Assembly (NCBI RefSeq): GCF_000004075.3
Contig: NC_026660.2
Location: forward strand, 5,208,001 to 5,272,000
DNA: 64,000 nt
Reading direction: 5' to 3'
Source of the DNA: Cucumis sativus
Lineage: Eukaryota; Streptophyta; Magnoliopsida; Cucurbitales; Cucurbitaceae
Below, piece after piece: positions 29,501-46,839 of this stretch; the stretch's first letter is position 1, and each line of letters opens with the position of its first letter. A program made the translations under genes and the position numbers. Under the pieces are notes generated by a model. It ran no database searches, was not told where the DNA came from, and saw nothing but the letters and a program-made list of their open reading frames with translations.

Positions 29501-29935
29501 GTGTGCACCTCAGACCCTGTGGGGAGTACAAGATTCAGAAATTGAGAAAGAACAGAAGCCTTTAACTTGCGCCTCAACGCCATAGTGAGACGAATGGCAC
29601 GAACAATCCGCCGAACCTCCCGGGCATAGGCCCCGGTCTCAATGAGCGACACAATTTCTTTCAAATCTAATTGAAAAAAGAAATCACGAGTAAAATTCAA
29701 AACCAAGAACTTTAAGAATTGAGTGAAGCCCTAAAGACCAAACATCCAATATACCAGAAGATATCCCAATCCCTAGAACAGCAGTAAAGAGTTGCATTCA
29801 AATAAACAACGCAGAAAAACAGGATTGAGAAAATATGGGCAAACGTTTCTTACTCTGTATAGTTGAGGGAGACACTGAAGAGGAAGAAGACGACAATGGA
29901 GCAGGAAGCTCTTTCATCTCGGCGTCTTGAGTCAT
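26501..29935 (-). CDS. RPN3: 26S proteasome regulatory subunit RPN3 (PSMD3)
   Basis: A non-ATPase lid subunit of the 19S regulatory particle; it is a PCI-domain scaffold in nucleus and cytosol. It starts [13 protein letters not shown] with a Ser-rich N-terminus. The first intron join gives IQNLKEIVSL (donor near 29855, acceptor near 29667). Later exons read [79 protein letters not shown] and [20 protein letters not shown]. The final exon (26501-27013) has [20 protein letters not shown] and [20 protein letters not shown], the PCI winged-helix part. The C-terminus is a charged helix ([20 protein letters not shown]) ending in DDDDF, typical of plant RPN3. The family is about 485-490 aa and all its parts are present. 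The start is the Met of MTQDxEMK, conserved in plants. Confidence 0.96.
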
Positions 29936-30189
29936 CTTGGAGAGTTCTGTATGAAAATCCCACAAACTAAACAAGTAAATCAACAAAAAAAAAAAAAAGG
30001 TGGAGAAACGAAAAGGAAGAAGCAAATCGATAATTGTGGTGGATCTGACTTCAAATTGAGAGAAAGAACAAGATCTTACAGAGTAAAATGGATCAGAGAC
30101 GAAGAAGCTTAAGGGTTTTCTTCAAATTTCTTCTTCAGCAAGACAAATCCTCAGTGAAAGTGAGGAGAGAATAAACGGGAAACAAAGCT

Positions 30190-31130
30190 GAACAAAAGAT
30201 CTAAACGACGTCGCTTTGACTTTTTATCTGAAAAGAAGAAAGAAAGAAAAATAAACAAACAAACTTTGAAAATTTATATTTTATCGATGTGTTGGTGCAT
30301 ATGCGAGTGCCTATGCCTAGTTTTGTGTTCTATATATACATATATATATCAACCCTAAATGAAAACGAGTTTAGCTCGTGAAGATTTGACGACATTTTAA
30401 AATTTTACTAATTGTTCTACAATTGTTGCAATCGTTGATAGTGAGATAAAAGATATATTGATTGCAATATTTTATATGCTAAGAGTGAATTTACCCTTCT
30501 TTCGATGTTCATATGCTATTCTCCATTAAGCAATTGTCAATAAATTTTAACATAATATTTAAACGTTCAACTTGTTTCTTTGAAAAACTAGAAGGTTAGT
30601 TTTATTTTCTAGACAAAAACGACCGAACTCAAGAAAGCAAGCGCATGTTCAAATATTATTAAAATAATCTTACTCGATTAATCATTAAAATATCACTATC
30701 TTTTTTTTTTTGTTACAACAATCATAGGATAAAATTGAAACACATGCTAAATACCATTAAAATAATTTTACTTTGACACTAAATAAAATATAACTTGACT
30801 ATGTGTATACACACCATTAGTTGTATACATTTTCCTCGCATTATATTATAAACAGCAAGAAAAGCATGCTTAAGTTATAAAGATGCTCATTCTATCTTGT
30901 AGAGGATTTTGTAGGGTGCCCAATCGAATAGATTAGCACCAGTCTTATGATTCTAGATTATTGAGTAAGGGACTAAAGGATTGTTGCTAAATACTTTTAA
31001 TGAACACGTCAAAGTAATTTCTTATGATGGGTATGTGTACATGTTTAAGTCAAAATGGACATTGTCTACCATTATTGAATACTCTAATTATATAGATCAT
31101 AAAGTCCTATAAACTATTTCTTTAAGTTAT
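30190..31130. other. Spacer upstream of RPN3
   Basis: The first part is the RPN3 promoter and leader, including a GACGTCGC-type motif near 30210. The rest is AT-rich, with no further gene until the U5 fragment at 31.15 kb. Confidence 0.5.
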
Positions 31131-31145
31131 ATAGGAATGCCTCTG

Positions 31146-31206
31146 TTAAGGAACTCCTCCAAAAGCAGGCATGCGGTGAATGCAATCAGCAAAAACAGTA
31201 TTCATT
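31146..31206 (-). pseudogene. U5 snRNA pseudogene fragment
   Basis: The stretch matches the 3' half of the U5 gene at 31.74-31.86 kb in the same orientation. Read on the plus strand, CTCCTCCAAAA, then AGGC, ATGC, GGTGAATGC and AGTATTC recur in the same order and near-identical spacing. The match stops where the invariant U5 loop begins, so loop I and the 5' stem are missing. The Sm-type site is altered, and no USE promoter element was seen upstream. It is either a truncated duplicate or a dead relic. Confidence 0.65.
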
Positions 31207-31734
31207 GCATACTTTATACAGCTTAATTGATGTCCATTTTCTCTGCCTTTTCCAATTATGAATACGTTGACTGCCCTACCCAATCACACCATTATTCTAA
31301 AATTGAATCTCGGTTTACGTTAATTATCAGATTAATTAATCATTTATATCTTTCTTGTGTTTTTTTAAATAAGTTCTATCACAAAGGAAACAATTTCCTT
31401 GTTGGTGTAACTGTGATAATATAAATTATTCCTCGGTCGTACTAAACTTAAGTTATTTCACGTTAATTAGTAGCTAATATATTATCATTTTGTATGTCCC
31501 ATTATTTCCTTAACATGACTTAGCAAAAGAAGAAAAAGAAAACCACTCAACATGAAATGCAATAGAGCTCACACTAAGGAGTAAGGACAGGACGACACCT
31601 AAAAGCAGAACAGAAGGAATGTACACACAAACATAATATATACTACAAATATGAAAAGATATAGTTCGTATAAAATCAACATCATTATAATCATAAATCA
31701 GATCAATAAAAGAAAGTTTGAGTTTAGGAATATA

Positions 31735-31859
31735 GGATTTTCTCGAAAATGAGAAAATCCTCCAAAAATAGGCGTATGCCGGTGAATGCGGCAAGCACAC
31801 GGTATTCTTTAGTAAAAGGCGAAAGAATAGTTCGCTATGGGCTTACCGCCCGGCTCCGT
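31735..31859 (-). ncRNA. U5: U5 spliceosomal snRNA
   Basis: U5 snRNA holds exon ends together at the spliceosome's catalytic centre. On the minus strand, 31801-31830 contains the universally conserved loop I, CGCCTTTTACT, closed by a perfect 8-bp stem (TATTCTTT/AAAGAATA) and preceded by the plant-typical CATAGCGAAC. A basal stem is also visible: GCCGG with CGGTAAG on the 5' side pairs with CTTGCCG and CCGGC on the 3' side, one G-U included. An Sm site TATTTTTGG (31762-31770) follows, then a perfect terminal hairpin with 10-bp arms (GGATTTTCTC/GAGAAAATCC, 31735-31760). All parts are in the right order for a 115-125 nt U5. The 5' end (about 31859) is estimated from the TATA distance and the basal stem. 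Confidence 0.95.
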
Positions 31860-31886
31860 GAACTTGATGGTGGCAATGCAACGGCA

Positions 31887-31937
31887 TTTTATACCCTCCA
31901 ACCCGTGTGCGATTTTTGAAGATTAGCGATGTGGGAA
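31887..31937 (-). promoter_or_regulatory. Plant snRNA promoter (USE and TATA) of the U5 gene
   Basis: On the minus strand the upstream sequence element reads TTCCCACATCG (31927-31937), one base from the plant consensus RTCCCACATCG. TATAAAA lies at 31887-31893. The 33 bp between them matches RNA polymerase II-type plant snRNA promoters (U1, U2, U4, U5), not the shorter spacing of Pol III U6/U3 genes. This supports an active U5 locus. Confidence 0.9.
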
Positions 31938-31959
31938 CTTGGCCAGTGTTTACAGGCCA

Positions 31960-33640
31960 ATCTCTTTTATGGCCCAAAACAAAATTCCACTTACTATTTA
32001 CATTAATCGATAGGTTAACGGTAGTTGGAGCTCATTTGCTGTGGATCTGTTCAGATTAATTTCCGTGTGTTTTCAAATATTCTTTTCGATAATTGGAAAC
32101 ATTCTTAAGCACTTGAAATGTCTAATTTTTTCTTTTTTATAAATAAAATGGGTTGCTTTGCTTTCATATATAATTTAATAGATAAGTTTTCGTTCGTTGA
32201 TTGAAGACTTCTTTTCTTTGTTACACTATAGTTTCATAACCTTTTTTTAGTACAAAAGGTTGGAGGATTGAAGCCTCCAATGTTGAACTAAAATTGCTAA
32301 ACAGAGAAATAAATCCTAGAAATTAAATTCAAACACAATATCAAAAGCTCAACTCAACTACAAAGTAGTATAGTTGTAATGATGAATGATCTAGTAAACA
32401 CGATTCTAAACTTGCAATCATCTTAGTATTTTTGACAGATTTAAATTTGCAATCAAGTCCTCTTCCTCTTACCTATTGGCTTCTCCATCTTTCATTGATG
32501 TTATTTCAATTTCCAGTGACGAAGCTAACACTTAGCTTGTTAGACAATGTACGGGTGATTCTATTATCACAATATCCCGACTTCAATTAGTCTCCATTGT
32601 ACAAACCACAAATTTTGCAACAGGGAAATAATAGAAACTGAGTTCTGGATTAAAGTTCACATAATTTAAGCAAAATGGATAGAATTATGAAGATGGGATA
32701 CTGTGAGGGGAAGTAATTACGAGCTAGGCAGTAGGAGTTAAAATAGAAAGAAAAAGAAAGCTTTTTGCTTTTTGTTGGTTTAGGGGAAACGGACAATTAA
32801 ATGAACAAAACTTCACGTATACGTTGTTTTTTTCACCATCAGTAATATCTAACAAATATTTGATAGAAAATAATAATGATAAAAACAAAAATAAATCATA
32901 GAAATGATTAAATTCAAACAAAACCAAAAATATAATTTAACATTATAAACATAAATAACACTAAAAATTTATTCAAATATCCAAATCAGTATGCGGTCTA
33001 CTTGGTCATCTAGCTATTGCAAAATTTGCAGCTAGAAACATGTGCTCTTTCTCCCTCAGCCATCTCTCTGATTCTCATTAACCATTCTCTATACTTGCCA
33101 CTTGGGAGTAAGAATACTCAAACGTCATAACCAGATAATATGACACTCATGTTCTACCAAAACACTGTTAGTGTATCCTACTGAAACAATCTTCGTATAC
33201 TAGCGATCAATGTGTGGATATTTGTTTGTTCAATAACCAACTTACGTCTATCCCATCAGAGGGTTTTTATCATTTCAATATAGTCGTCAAAAGATGAAAA
33301 GAACTTCCAAGTTTGGGTTTAAGAGACTTACCAAAGACAGAAAGGATTTTGGGAAGCTTGACAAAGAGAAAACGACAGCCAAGGAGCAACTGCAAGCGAA
33401 AGAGATACGAAACACGAGAATGTCTTTAAATTACAACACTTCATAAGAAGTTAAATAGATTTTTTTTTTTCCTTTTTGTTGGTAATGAAGAGGGGCAAGG
33501 TAACAGGCATCACCAATCAATATTGGATGCCGAGATCGACAACTTCTACTACCGAAAATCAGATTTACACAAGACTGAACTATCCATCTAAAGAGGGAAG
33601 GAGAACTAAGATTCTGTAAGATGATAAATAAGTTATGCAT
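31960..33640. other. Intergenic region between U5 and SnRK1
   Basis: AT-rich sequence with no coding region I can support; short ORFs here lack any recognised motif. The right end holds the 3' UTR of the SnRK1 gene. Confidence 0.55.
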
Positions 33641-33693
33641 GTGAAATCTTCATTCACAAGCTCATCATCCCATGAGTTGAAATTATGTGCTTT

Positions 33694-39250
<5,557 letters not shown>

Positions 39251-39993
39251 TCAAAGCCATGCTTCTAGTCTTTTAAAGCATAAAATTAGGTACAGTCTGG
39301 GAGAAAAATTCTCAAAGATTTATAAGCAGCACAACCATTAAACCCAATGCTAGTAATTTTCCCATGCGCAATTTTTATGGTGAGAATGCAGTCATCTTCT
39401 CTTATACTAAACCCAAAAAACTCCCAGGGGCAATTCCTTCTGATTTTGTCATCAGTTGAGGTAGTAGCTACCAGAACTCATTCAAACCCATCCTTAGAAC
39501 ACCAATCAAAGCTCTTTCAAGGGGAATTCTACGAATCCAGCTTTTAAAAGAAAAGGCCAGAATTCTTCAAATAAACACTATCAAAGCTTTACAACGGATA
39601 GTGTAGATGGAAAGAAACAGAAAAACTTTTTAACAGCCGAGTAACCCGGGACAAGAAAAAAAGCATAGCAAGCCCATTTCTACTAATTTCCATAATCCCC
39701 CTAACACGAACGAAATAAGACGAATTCAATTACCATCGAATTTCATACTAAATCATTAAAACTGAAAGAACTACCGAACCACAACATCACAAATTCCCAA
39801 ATTCGACACACGTAGCTTTCCTTCGTTTTGGCACACTTCAAACATGAAAAATGCCCAAATTCAGCACACTCCACCATAAAATCAGCAAAAATTATTATGG
39901 AAAAAACAATCCAAGCAAACAACAACAAAAATTAGCAGAAGTTATCCACACATTTAAATATATAAAAACAATAGGAAAATAAATAACAGAAAC

Positions 39994-40077
39994 CTCAGGG
40001 AAGATTCCTATGAGATTCAAGGAAGGGCACCAGACAGAGATCGAAACAAAATGGATTAGAAACCAGCAAATTGGAAC
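39994..40077 (-). other. SnRK1 non-coding 5' exon 2
   Basis: This segment is bounded by TTTTTCAG on its upstream side and by GTTTCT after CCTGAG, so it is a good internal exon candidate between the first leader exon and the coding exon, whose acceptor (CGCACAG) lies just before 38413. It contains no required reading frame. Confidence 0.6.
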
Positions 40078-40279
40078 CTGAAAAACCCAGATAGAAAAAT
40101 TAAAAATAACAGAAAAGAATCAACGGACGAAATTCAACGCAGATAACGAGAGGAAATTAGAAAATAAAAACAAACACGAAAAAGAACGATATAGTGAGCG
40201 AGAATCGAGGTTCTAAATGTCTATGAATATAGAAAAAAATCATTCTGAAAGAGATGTAGAAGAAAGAGGAGAAGAAAAC

Positions 40280-40440
40280 CTGAAAGTGAAAGCGATGGTG
40301 AGTGTAGATCTGAGGAAGAAGAAGGTGAATGCTGGTTGTGAGTGAAGGGAAAGGGCAACGAGGCGTAGCAATGGATGTTGGGACCGATGCGAGAGCGCGC
40401 AACGACCTGTGCAATGGATTCCAAGAGAGAGAAAAACTCT
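40280..40440 (-). other. SnRK1 first leader exon and promoter-proximal region
   Basis: A pyrimidine-rich, GC-richer stretch ends at a clear donor (CTTTCAG then GTTTTC). Its upstream edge is not determined. Long leader introns are known in plant SnRK1 alpha genes. The sequence contrasts with the AT-rich DNA beyond 40.5 kb. Confidence 0.6.
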
Positions 40441-40499
40441 TTTCTTTGTTTCTTTCTCTCCAATTGTTCCAATTTCTTTTAATCATTTTTAGGTATTTT

Positions 40500-41450
40500 A
40501 TTTTTTAAAATATAATATAAAGTGATTGTAAATACAAACACATACACATATATTTCTCATTTTTTGTATTTTATTTTTAATATATATATATTTAGATATC
40601 TTATTAAGGATAACCTGATACCGAGATTTGAACTCGATACTTCTTATTCTCTAAACATACAATCACGTGGCAAATTTATAGTATATATACTATAAACACC
40701 AAAAAAATATCTTAAAAATACATATAAAAACAAAATTTAATAAATTGATTCAAATCAAATTATTTATAAGATATATCAAAATTAAAATGATTATATAGAG
40801 TGATATGAATTTCTATATATTTTATAAATGATTTTGGATTTGGTAGAAAAATAAAACAAACTATTTACGCCTCAAATAATTAAAAAAATCTGACAAAATT
40901 GATTGCACCTACTTTTCTATATTTGAAAACTATACTCAATGTTTTATGTTGTAGGAAATTGAAATTCTATTCTTGCTGCAAGATTAACAAAAATTGAATG
41001 CCTATCACATTTAACCTATTTTCTCTCATTCTAACATTTTTTTTTATTCTTCAATTTTCATTCATTCAAGTTTTTTTTAACTTTCTAACACATAATATCA
41101 AAGCGTTGTACAAAGGAAGAGAAATCAATCCTACCATAAACACAGTCGTTACCCATATATAAAGATGGTGATGTTCTTTACATTAAAAAAAGTTACCAAA
41201 CCCCAAATCAAAATATGTATTTTTGTTTGAATTTGTATTCATGTAGAATTAAAAGAACATTATTTTGTTTTTATTACTTGATCATATGTCCTTGGTGTGA
41301 AAAACTATGCTTGATTTGGAGAGTGAAGCAACTTGTATCAATGAACAAACTCGAGAGTTTAAGAAGTTTTTCTATAGTCGAAAAAATCATCTCTAAATTC
41401 TCTATAATTTTAAGCTTCTAAACCTTTCAAAGAAATATTTAGTTTAGCAA
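40500..41450. other. AT-rich intergenic region
   Basis: Upstream spacer of the SnRK1 gene. Nothing beyond low-complexity A/T sequence and short spurious ORFs. Confidence 0.6.
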
Positions 41451-41454
41451 AACA

Positions 41455-42200
41455 TATCGAACCACAACGTTCGCCTCACGGGAACATCAACCACACAATC
41501 ATTCGTCTGAACCAAGTCCACCACACAGCCCAAACTCATCTCAGAGAGGTCCACCGCACAAAGCCCAAACAAGATCAAGTCAACCACATTGAAAAAAGAA
41601 AGACACCATCAAACTGAACCAACAGATAGGCCACCTTGACAGGGCGGACAAAGATGAGAGATGGCAAGGAGTCATGAACAATCCAACCGCGTAGCACCGT
41701 CATTCCCAACCTCAGGTGGAATTGAAGAAGCCCTATCCAATATTCACACCACAACCTCAACCCTTTGAATATTCGTTGGGATTCATTGGGAGCTTTGTCA
41801 CTGAAAATTGAAATGACATCCATATCAAAGAGGAAGATGAGTTATATTCCGCCGAATGTTATTGAGGTAATACTCTCCAATGATTTTAAATCCACACACC
41901 AGATGTATTGCAATGGGCTGTTGTTACTTTACCGATTTCTCGATAAACTTATTCGTTTGGACATATTAAATCCATGGCGAAGGAGTATCTTAGACTTCCG
42001 ATTGACTACAACTATGTGTGAGAGATTGAAGCCGAGCTTAGAGGTAATTGGCATACCTATATTTACTATCAAAACAAGTAAATTAAAAAAGAAAAACTAC
42101 CTTTCTCTAGTTTTTTATTTTAAAAAATCACAAATTTTTAAACATAGGTTGAAGCACGAGAGGAATACGAAAATCAAGAAACTTTCTCTTGTTTGAAAAT
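41455..42200. other. GC-richer unassigned island
   Basis: About 600-750 bp noticeably less AT-rich than either side, with open stretches on both strands: plus 41765-42196 (SKRKMSYIPPNVIEVILSND) and minus 41575-41823 (LWCEYWIGLLQFHLRLGM). I do not recognise either translation. CACC/CCAC-rich text (41490-41600) is unusual here. It may be a worn transposon or duplicated gene scrap. There is no splice structure I would defend. Confidence 0.4.
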
Positions 42201-42239
42201 CTCATCTATAATAAAACTCACTAAATACCAACCATATTT

Positions 42240-43140
42240 GGACGTGGAGGGGTATAATTAACAATCATACAATTAAAAAATGAAGTTATTTAACTTTATA
42301 TGTTAGGAAGCATGTCCCTTCCACCTTCCCAAAGGGTGGTCTCTCAAATTCATTAGCTCTAACCCTTCTTTTCTTTGCTCCTTTTTCATTAGATTTTCTT
42401 CCAAGGGTTTTCTTGCAAAGGGGGTTAATTGAAGTTTTTTTTTTAGCAAAATGAATGATCGACCTTCAACCTCAAGGAAATGAAAACTTTATTTTGCAGT
42501 TATGTGTGTGCTTTCTGATTTCTTTTTAATATTATGTATAACATGTTTTCAAACTATCATCTTTCACTGGTGATGTTGTAATCAAGTCCAAGTATTTATA
42601 TAGCTTCTAAACAAAAACAAATCCAACCACAAAGTTGAATAATTAGTGAATTTAATACCTTGTAAAAGATCTGTGGCTAGTTATCAATATTATTTGGCTG
42701 AGCTATGATTTTTTATGACAGAGGTTGGCCATTTAATAATTAAAATCTAGTTTAAGTTCGTATGATTTGTTTAAAGATATATAACATAAGTGAAAAGAAC
42801 TCATATCGGCATTAAGCCCACAAGAGCCTAGAACAATTGATATCTTTACTAAGGAGTTTTGACTTAAATCAACACGCTCCATTTGTACTAAAAAGGAAAA
42901 AAAAGAGAGAGAAAAAGTTGATAGTGATATTATTACTTATGAGGAGAAAAGGGAAAAAGAACATGAGAAAGATAGAGAAATCCTAGTTTCTATCGTCGTC
43001 AAACAATGCCTCTTCACAGAAAAACATAGACACACAATGGACAGAATACTCAGACCTTTTTATTGCAACATAAGAGATCGTGTCGTTAGAACAAAATCTC
43101 TTGGAAGTGGTCTCTACAGAAATTCCCGCCCAAATTCAAA
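42240..43140. other. Spacer and 3' flank of transketolase
   Basis: AT-rich sequence without recognised features; the last 100-150 bases should be transketolase 3' UTR. Confidence 0.5.
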
Positions 43141-43158
43141 CAAATTGACTAACCTGTT

Positions 43159-46100
43159 CTAAATAACTTGTTTAGCAGCGGCAATAACAGCTTCCACGGT
43201 TATACCGAACTCTTTGTAAATTTTCCCTGCTGGAGCACTTGCTCCGAAGCGGTCAATGCCGATTGCTTTGCCTTTGCTTCCGACGATCTTCTCCCACCCA
43301 AATGTTGTTCCAGCCTCAATACTCACTCTGGCAGAAACAGCAGCAGGCAAAACACTTTCCTTATATGCATCTGATTGCTCGTTGAAGAGCTCCCAGGAGA
43401 CGAAGGAAACAAGTCGAACAGCCTTTCCTTCCTTTCTTAGTTCTTCTGCTGCTTTGGCAGCAATTTCAAGTTCGGAACCGGTTCCAATCAAGATAACATC
43501 AGGCTTGTTGCCTGAGGAATTGTCTGAGAGAATGTATCCACCCTTTTCGACTCCCTCAATAGAAGTTCCAGGGAGATTTGGCAACTTTTGGCGAGAAAGG
43601 GCAAGAATGGAAGGTCTCTTTTGGTTAAGTACTGCAACTTTATATGCCCCTGCAGTCTCATTACCATCAGCTGGTCGGAGCATCAATATGTTCGGCATAG
43701 CCCTAAAGCTTGCCAGATGTTCAATTGGCTGATGGGTCGGCCCATCTTCACCAAGACCGATTGAGTCATGAGTCATGACATAGATTACACCAGCTTGACT
43801 TAAGGCAGATATCCTAATGGCAGCTCTCATGTAGTCTGTAAAAACAAAGAACGTAGCACAATAAGGAATGAGTCCAGGACTGTGAAGGGCAATTCCATTG
43901 CAGATGGCTCCCATCCCGTGCTCTCTAACACCAAATCGAAGATTACGCTCTTCAGGAGTGTCCTTTTGGAAGTTTCCGAATGATTTAAGCAGGGTCATGT
44001 TTGATGAAGCAAGGTCAGCACTGCCACCAAGGAAACCAGGAAGAACCTTTGCAAGGGCATTAAGGTTTTGTTGGGACAGATTTCTAGTGGCATCCGCTGG
44101 GCTCTCCGGGGTGTATGTCTGCAAATGCAACGAAAATGCTCAGTCTTTTGGCAATAACAACGTACAATGTAGTTGTCATGAAGAAAAAAGTGAAATCTAA
44201 TCACGTGTTATAATTGTCAGTTCGATGAGTTTTGCATTTAAAGTGTTGTAAACAGCCATGTCTGGGGTGGGGTACTCACTGGCAATGCTTTTTCCCAACC
44301 AGCAGGTAGTTCGCCACTAATAATACCCTTCAGTTCAGCAGCTTCCTCTGCATATTTCTTCTCGTATTCGGCAAACTTAGCGTTCCATTCGGCTTCAAGA
44401 GCAGCTCCTTGAGGGGTGTGACGACTCCAGTGCCTTTGGGACAAAACAAGTGTAGATAAATAAGGAATCAACTCCTTTAAACTAAACTAAACTATAAAAA
44501 AAAACTATTTAGAAAAAATTTGACAGCCAATTTATCTTCTGTATCCATACTTCTTAACATCTTCGGGCACATGGAAAGGCTCGTATGGCCATCCAAGGTT
44601 CTGTCTTGTGGCATCAACTTCCTTCGCACCCAGTGCACTACCATGTACGCTGTAGGAATTTGCCTTGTTTGGAGATCCGTAACCAATAGTTGTTGTCACC
44701 TACAACATTTTAAAGTTAAAACTCAGCACACCCAAGTCACCGAGAATAACCACTGCTTCGTAAAGCTTAGTTCAGATTCACTTCCGTAAATATAAAGAAC
44801 AACTTTCCCTTAAACTCCTTAATACTACATATGATACAACTTAAATTTTACTTTCATACGATTTGAAACTAAGAACAATACTAAAGAACTAGGCAAGAAA
44901 ACAGGAGCTCTGAGCATCAAAAGTTCTAAAGAGATTGCATACCTTGATCAAAGTGGGTTTGTCTTTTACAGCTTTCGCTTCCCTAATGGCAGCACGAATC
45001 TCATCATAACCATTATTTCCATTTTTCACCCAGATGACATGCCACCCTAAAGCCTCGAATCGTTTGTCAACATTCTCGGTGAATGCAATCTCTGTGTGAC
45101 CATCAATTGAGATGTGGTTGTCATCGTAGAAAGCAATTAGCTTGCCTAGTCCCCAGTGCCCAGCAAGCGAACAAGCTTCATTGGCAATTCCCTCCATTTG
45201 GCACCCATCTCCCAGTATAACATACCTGTTGATTGAACGAAATGAGCAAGAAAAGGATAGAACATCATTAAGAAGCGTTCTTTATAGTGAATCAAATAAG
45301 TTCACTGTTTTGTGTCACATATCCATACGTGTAATGGTCTACGATTTCGTTATCTGGCTTGTTGAAACGAGCGGCTAAATGCTTCTCAGCAAGTGCCAAA
45401 CCAACAGCGTTTGCAACACCCTGTCCAAGAGGACCTTCACAATACAAAACAATTGACAATCAAACAAAAGCAACAATAATCTCCAAAACCTTAAATACTA
45501 AAACCTCAATAGAAAAATCTAACCAGTTGTTACTTCAATTCCAGGTGTCTCGAAGTTCTCGGGATGCCCAGGAGTTCTGCTTTCCCATTGACGGAAATTC
45601 TTTAAGTCCTCTTCCTGATCATTAACCAAATCTAAAGTCATCAGCCAGCGAGAATAAAAATTGGCCTTTTACAGGGTAAATTGACCGTGCTTGACAAACA
45701 ATAAACCCAAAACCCAAAACCTTAACAAAAAATTGAAGTTAAATTCTTAAAAAAAGAAAGAAGGAAAGAAGTCAGCTCACAATGAAGAAAAACACTAGTT
45801 TATATCACGGGCCATATAGTTTCCATAGGCAAACTTCTAAAAAAACAGTATAACAAGTTTCAATCGCCCGTTCGAGTACCATGATCGAATAGGAACCGAA
45901 CGATAAATAACAAAAATCAGAACCAGCCTTGGAGATCCAATTGCAATCGGGAATCACAAAATTCAAATAACATCCGAACAGAAGAATAAGGCAGATCAAA
46001 CTCAAACAAATCGACAAAACGAGATGGGTAAAGAACAACTCAGACAAAGGCTACCTTAACACTATCATATCCAGCAAGGTGAAGCAAAGCGTACTGCAAC

Positions 46101-46549
46101 ATGCATCCATGGCCAGCTGACAAGACGAACCGATCCCGATTAAACCAGTAAGGATTCTTGGGATTATACCTCATAACCTCGTCGTACAAAACATGGCCCA
46201 TCGGAGCGCAACCCATCGGCAATCCCGGGTGACCCGAATTCGCCTTCTCCACAGCATCAATCGAGAGGAAACGGATCGTATTGACAGACTTCTCAATCAA
46301 CGAAGTGTCAGTGGTTTTATCGACAGTCTCAGCGACCGAAGCTCGAACCACTCCACATCGACTCCGAGAAGACCTGTTCCGTCTAGATGATGCAACGACG
46401 GCGGCGGAGTTGGTGGATTTGAGGCCGGAGAAAGTGGGAAGAGAGCGAGTGGAAAGAGAAACACGATCAGCAGAAGGATTTGAAGCATGGTGGGAAATGG
46501 TCCGTGGCAATACGGCTTGTGAAAGAGCCGCAGATGAAGTAGAAGCCAT
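43159..46549 (-). CDS. Transketolase, chloroplastic
   Basis: A thiamine-diphosphate enzyme of the Calvin cycle and plastid pentose-phosphate pathway that transfers two-carbon units between ketose and aldose phosphates. It begins [15 protein letters not shown], a Ser/Arg-rich transit peptide running to about [12 protein letters not shown], then [20 protein letters not shown]. Exon 1 is 46055-46549 and exon 2 is 45524-45614. The join across exon 3 gives [15 protein letters not shown], and the next exon has [16 protein letters not shown] (the ThDP/Mg motif) and [14 protein letters not shown]. The last exon (43159-44120) holds [28 protein letters not shown] (with the catalytic Glu) and [16 protein letters not shown], and ends AAAKQVI. 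All active-site blocks are intact for about 740 aa. The reading frame is also open for 53 codons upstream of this start, but the transit-peptide start fits the family better. Confidence 0.96.
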
Positions 46550-46789
46550 AGCTGAAGAAGGTCGAAAAAGTTGAGAAGCAGAGAGGTTTTGGTGACGTTT
46601 TTGAAGAGAAATGGGTTTTGAGTGTTCTTTTTTCTTTTCACTTTTTAAATTTCGACGGAGAAAATGGAACTTTGTTGGTTGAGCTTTTCGTTGACGACGA
46701 TGGATGAACAAAGGTCAGATCTTCGCCGTTGGATTTGTTCAGTGACATACAATCACAGCCGTTGGTAATTTATATATTATATACAAGTT

Positions 46790-46795
<6 letters not shown>

Positions 46796-46831
<36 letters not shown>
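46796..46831. repeat. (TA)n microsatellite upstream of transketolase
   Basis: An uninterrupted run of about 18 TA units roughly 250 bp upstream of the transketolase start. Probably length-variable between individuals. Confidence 0.95.
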
Positions 46832-46834
<3 letters not shown>

Positions 46835-46839
46835 TTAAA

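Noticed and set aside
40620-40660. tRNA-like word GAGATTTGAACTCGAT
   Set aside because: It looks like a T-arm, but no acceptor stem, D-arm or anticodon arm can be drawn around it.
43256-43732. Plus-strand 158-codon ORF inside transketolase
   Set aside because: Antisense shadow of the last transketolase exon, which is fully accounted for by the enzyme.
46193-46641. Several long ORFs in other frames at transketolase exon 1
   Set aside because: Low-stop frames caused by the Ser/Arg-rich transit-peptide coding sequence; none resembles a protein family.
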